Shown here piece after piece: positions 60,891-64,000 of a stretch of DNA of 64,000 bases; the first letter of the stretch is position 1; every line of letters starts with the position of its first letter. Below the pieces are notes generated by a model. That model searched no databases and was not told the origin of the DNA. It worked only from the letters and a program-made list of their open reading frames with translations. A program made the position numbers and the translations under genes. The DNA is from Butyrivibrio sp. GTDB taxonomy: Bacteria; Bacillota; Clostridia; Lachnospirales; Lachnospiraceae. The stretch is from positions 1 through 64,000 of the forward strand of contig JAFPVA010000170.1 of NCBI GenBank assembly GCA_017413105.1, given 5' to 3'.

Positions 60891-63011
60891 ATGAGACGTA
60901 TTGCTATTGTCACTCCCTGCATTCTTCCTGTGCCAGCGACACTGGGAGGTGCAGTTGAGGAGCTTATAACAAGAATAATTAAAGATAACGAAAAACAAAA
61001 CGACTATCTGATCGATTTGTTTTCGGTACGTGGTGACAGTGAGGATGACTCCATTTTTTCAAGGACTCATGTTATAAGCATTGAGTACAAAAATGGATTA
61101 AGATTTGCTGACCGAATTTTGGATAAGCTCCAGAGGACTGTGAAAGGCAGCGAAGGCTATAGACTATTTGATAAGGATATCGCTGTGGCTTTCAAAGAGA
61201 TATTATTAGATCTCGATGAGCCCTATGAGGCTGTTATTGTTGAAAATCAGGTCTCGATTGCAAAAAGGATTGTAGCTTGTTGCCAAGGAAGATACGAGTT
61301 TCCTGTTTTTTTTCATATGCACAATGATGTGGATATATACAGGAGTCCGGAAGGACTTAAGGAGCTTGCGGCCTGTGGCGTTCAGTTTATTGCAGTAAGT
61401 AATTATATTAAATCTCAGATTATTAAATGCACAGATGCTGTTGTTCATGTTCTCTATAATGGAATAGAGATAAGGGAAGATATAACTGTAGAAAATGCAA
61501 GATTCTCAGCGGATGAATATAGTATAAGGTTTTTGTATGCCGGAAGAATTATCCCGGAAAAAGGTCTTATAGAACTCATAAGAGCTTTTGAGAAGCTGTC
61601 AGAAATGTCAGCGAAAGGGAATAGCCAGAAATTTGCCCTTGACATAATAGGCTTTTCAAATAGCCTGACACAATATGAAAAGAGGGTTATTGCGCTAGCT
61701 GAACAGCATAAAGCTACAATAACCTGCATAAAGAGAATGTCTTCTGAAAAACTAAACCGTCAATATGATAACTATGATATTGTAGTTATGCCAACGCTGA
61801 TAGAAGAGGCTTTCGGGCTGGTGGCTCTTGAGACGATGGAAAAGGGACTTCCTCTTATTACAACTGATTCCGGTGGCATTCCTGAAGTTGTTGGAGACAG
61901 TGCGATAATTGTAGGGAGATCAGAAAAGCTTGTTTCAGATCTTGCAGCTGCCATGTACAGACTATCTACAGATAAAGCCTATAGAAAAGAACTTGGGATA
62001 AAGGCCTTTAACAGGGCAAGAATGATCCCAGAGTACAATATAAGAAACTATTATTCAAACTTTATCAGAACAGTTGATAAAGAAGCAGATGAAAAGATAT
62101 CTGTAATTGTTCCGGTTTATAATGTCGCTGATTATCTGGAGAGATGTGTAAATTCTTTGATATGTCAGAGCTATTCGAATATAGAGATTCTTCTTGTTGA
62201 TGATGGCTCTACGGATGACTCGGGTGTTATGTGCGATTCTTTTGCCCAAAAGGATTCCAGGATCAGGGTAATCCATCAGGAGAACCGTGGATTGTCGGGA
62301 GCCAGAAATGCCGGAATCGATGCAGCTACCGGGGATTTTTTCTTTTTTTGCGACAGTGATGATTTCCTGCAGGAGGATGCTCTTGAGGTCCTTATCCGAA
62401 AGATGCATAAGGATGGTGCATATATTGTTGGCTGCGGATTCTCCTACGTATGGGATGATTATGAGATGAGCGGCAGAGAAGAGATTGTTACTGATCATAA
62501 TCCTGGTGTTTGGAACGGAAAGCGCGCAGTGATAGAGATGATGCGCGGAAATAGTATCTGTACTGTGGCCTGGAATAAATTGTACAAAAAAGAATTGTTT
62601 TCTGACGTAAGATTTCCTGAGGGAATGCTACACGAGGATGAAGATACTACCTACAAGCTCTTATATGCTTCAAAAATCGTATCCTATACACCAAAAGCTC
62701 TGTATAAGTATTATCAGAGAACGGGCGGAATTATGGGAGGAAATCTCGCAGAACGATACAGTTTTTTGCTGGATATACTTGATAAACGTATTCAATACTT
62801 TAAAGCAAAGGGTGAAAAGGAACTTTCTCAGCATAGTACTATTTCACTTTTGGAGAATATTAAGTATTATTATAGGAACATATCAGATGACCGGATAAAA
62901 AAAGAACTGGTCAGAAAATATGGAGAGAATATCAGTATTAGTACGGCACCTGTTGTCATGGGAATAAAGAAAAAGTTATCGTTGTTGTTGTGGAAATACA
63001 TTAGATATTAG
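60891..63011 (+). CDS. Two-domain glycosyltransferase, GT4-GT2 fusion
   Basis: A 706-residue protein. The first part (about 1-395) is a GT4 enzyme with RIAIVTPCILPVPATLGGAVE, FLYAGRIIPEKGLIELI and the MPTLIEEAFGLVALETMEKG block. The second (about 400-706) is a GT2 enzyme with ISVIVPVYNVADYLERCVNS, LLVDDGSTDDSG and FFFCDSDDF. Both catalytic signatures look intact, so it may add two sugars in sequence. There is no ribosome binding site in the 11 bases between the terminator and the ATG (AAAGGCCTTTC). Confidence 0.88.
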   Translation: MRRIAIVTPCILPVPATLGGAVEELITRIIKDNEKQNDYLIDLFSVRGDSEDDSIFSRTHVISIEYKNGLRFADRILDKLQRTVKGSEGYRLFDKDIAVAFKEILLDLDEPYEAVIVENQVSIAKRIVACCQGRYEFPVFFHMHNDVDIYRSPEGLKELAACGVQFIAVSNYIKSQIIKCTDAVVHVLYNGIEIREDITVENARFSADEYSIRFLYAGRIIPEKGLIELIRAFEKLSEMSAKGNSQKFALDIIGFSNSLTQYEKRVIALAEQHKATITCIKRMSSEKLNRQYDNYDIVVMPTLIEEAFGLVALETMEKGLPLITTDSGGIPEVVGDSAIIVGRSEKLVSDLAAAMYRLSTDKAYRKELGIKAFNRARMIPEYNIRNYYSNFIRTVDKEADEKISVIVPVYNVADYLERCVNSLICQSYSNIEILLVDDGSTDDSGVMCDSFAQKDSRIRVIHQENRGLSGARNAGIDAATGDFFFFCDSDDFLQEDALEVLIRKMHKDGAYIVGCGFSYVWDDYEMSGREEIVTDHNPGVWNGKRAVIEMMRGNSICTVAWNKLYKKELFSDVRFPEGMLHEDEDTTYKLLYASKIVSYTPKALYKYYQRTGGIMGGNLAERYSFLLDILDKRIQYFKAKGEKELSQHSTISLLENIKYYYRNISDDRIKKELVRKYGENISISTAPVVMGIKKKLSLLLWKYIRY

Positions 63012-63016
63012 TTGTT

Positions 63017-64000
63017 ATGGAAAGTGGATTTTTGGTTTCGGTTGTAATACCAACCTACAATGCAGAAAAGTTCATACGCGAATGCCTTGATGCTACTATC
63101 GGTCAGACTTACAGGAATATAGAGATAATAATTGTAGATGATGGCTCCACAGATTCTACTATGAATATATGTACGTCCTACGCTGAAAAGGATAAGCGCA
63201 TAAAGATATTCACTCATCCTAATTCAGGGGTGTCTTCCACGAGAAACCGTGGCATTAGACATGCTAAAGGGGATTATATTGTCTTTTTTGATGCAGATGA
63301 TCGCCCGGAGAAAGACCTTATACAGAGCTATATGCTAGCCAATGATCAGTGGATAGACAGAGATGTTGCTTTCATTATCAGTGGTATGTATTTTGATAAT
63401 GTCTACAACAAGCATGTTGAAAATACTGTAAGTATCTTGGAAAGCGCCCATGGCTATATCATCGGTGAGAATTATCTGTTGAGCAGAAGTGCTGCTGCGA
63501 CGCTGTCCTGGCTTAAGCTATTCAATTTTGTTACCAACAAGCTCTATGATCTTACAAAGATCAGGCAGAATGGCATAGTCTTCGATCCGGACGTCAATAT
63601 AGGCGAGGATCTTAAGTTTAATCTGGATTATCTGGAGAAGGTCGGAGGTTTTCTTGGAATGATAAACAAACCTCTGTACCACTATATAAAAAGAAGCGAT
63701 GGCAGCCTTTCTATTTCATACCATGAGGGTGATATTGAAGATACAAAGGATATCTACAGAAGGCTTATTGCCTGGGAGGGTGCTCAGCCCGGAGTTTCTG
63801 ATGACAATATGTGTCTCATAAAGGGAATATATATATACGACTGGGTCAGCAGAATGACCGCACTTTATGAGAAGCATCACAGGAGCGAGTATAGGCGTAT
63901 GGTCAAGAGAAAGCTTCGGGGTGAACTTCGCAGCAAAGAGTTTAAGGATACAATCTATGAGGTTTACAGGGCAAAGAAAATCAGTAAGATAAGATACTAC
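63017..64000 (+). CDS. Glycosyltransferase family 2 (cut by window end)
   Basis: An open frame from ATG 63017 runs to the window edge (328 codons, no stop). The N-terminus LVSVVIPTYNAEKFIRECL, IIIVDDGSTDST and the metal-site FFDADDRPEKD mark a GT2 enzyme of the same style as the second half of the preceding fusion. It begins five bp after that gene's stop. The C-terminal end is not in the window. Confidence 0.88.
   Translation, partial: MESGFLVSVVIPTYNAEKFIRECLDATIGQTYRNIEIIIVDDGSTDSTMNICTSYAEKDKRIKIFTHPNSGVSSTRNRGIRHAKGDYIVFFDADDRPEKDLIQSYMLANDQWIDRDVAFIISGMYFDNVYNKHVENTVSILESAHGYIIGENYLLSRSAAATLSWLKLFNFVTNKLYDLTKIRQNGIVFDPDVNIGEDLKFNLDYLEKVGGFLGMINKPLYHYIKRSDGSLSISYHEGDIEDTKDIYRRLIAWEGAQPGVSDDNMCLIKGIYIYDWVSRMTALYEKHHRSEYRRMVKRKLRGELRSKEFKDTIYEVYRAKKISKIRYY

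Overview
The window reads as chromosome of an anaerobic Gram-positive Clostridium-relative. A Lachnospiraceae genome close to Butyrivibrio or Pseudobutyrivibrio is my inference from family content (DUF4250, Rpn-type nuclease, VanZ, CpsBCD-type kinases, class B sortase fold), strong AGGAGG ribosome binding sites, a CIRCE operator and a Firmicutes-type L10 leader. No rRNA, tRNA, CRISPR array or prophage was seen.

Layout. 1-9.7 kb is mostly housekeeping: a membrane diguanylate cyclase, clpP-clpX, the GTPase engB, a small cobalamin-linked pair (MetH-activation-like protein and cobO), and clpB behind a CIRCE element whose spacer holds the -35 box. 10-16.8 kb holds a dolichol-phosphate-mannose-synthase-like glycosyltransferase, then a surface-polysaccharide control operon: CpsB phosphatase, CpsC-like modulator, CpsD tyrosine kinase with a YYGK-repeat tail, an Ig-like secreted protein, an LCP protein, a lipoprotein with a class B sortase fold but no catalytic residues, and a secreted coiled-coil protein. 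17-22.5 kb carries hisC, a small membrane exporter, a methyltransferase, superoxide dismutase, another glycosyltransferase, and rplJ-rplL with their leader.

22.6-26.1 kb is a five-gene module (PqqD-like, VanZ, nucleotidyltransferase, lasso-B2-like transglutaminase fold, HPr-kinase-like) that resembles lasso-peptide tailoring genes but has no cyclase or recognisable precursor here. Then come a glycosyltransferase, an 1846-residue secreted repeat protein and an Rpn-type nuclease gene with a structured upstream region.

34.7-64 kb is a large exopolysaccharide locus. A strong promoter precedes a radical SAM gene and a run of tightly spaced genes: glycosyltransferases, WbsX-like protein, Wzy, Wzx, two separate pairs of pyruvyl transferase plus F420-dehydrogenase-beta-like protein, an acetyltransferase and a DGQHR-motif protein. 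A reverse-strand membrane-anchored beta-helix (pectate-lyase-like) protein follows. Then come rmlBDAC for dTDP-L-rhamnose, a reverse-strand O-antigen-ligase-like protein, and a second CpsC/CpsD-like pair whose kinase has alanine in place of the P-loop lysine, translationally coupled to a membrane-anchored Ig-like protein. Last are a GT4-GT2 fusion and a GT2 gene cut by the window edge. The predicted product is a rhamnose-containing, possibly pyruvylated and acetylated polysaccharide made by the Wzx/Wzy route, with chain length governed by tyrosine-kinase systems at both ends of the window.

Most striking points: the dead sortase-fold lipoprotein (15186-15962), the P-loop-less second kinase (59201-59920), the cyclase-less lasso-like module (22620-26121), the duplicated pyruvyl-transferase/F420-beta pairs, and a 67-bp palindromic repeat present twice in inverted orientation (75-141 and 21191-21257).
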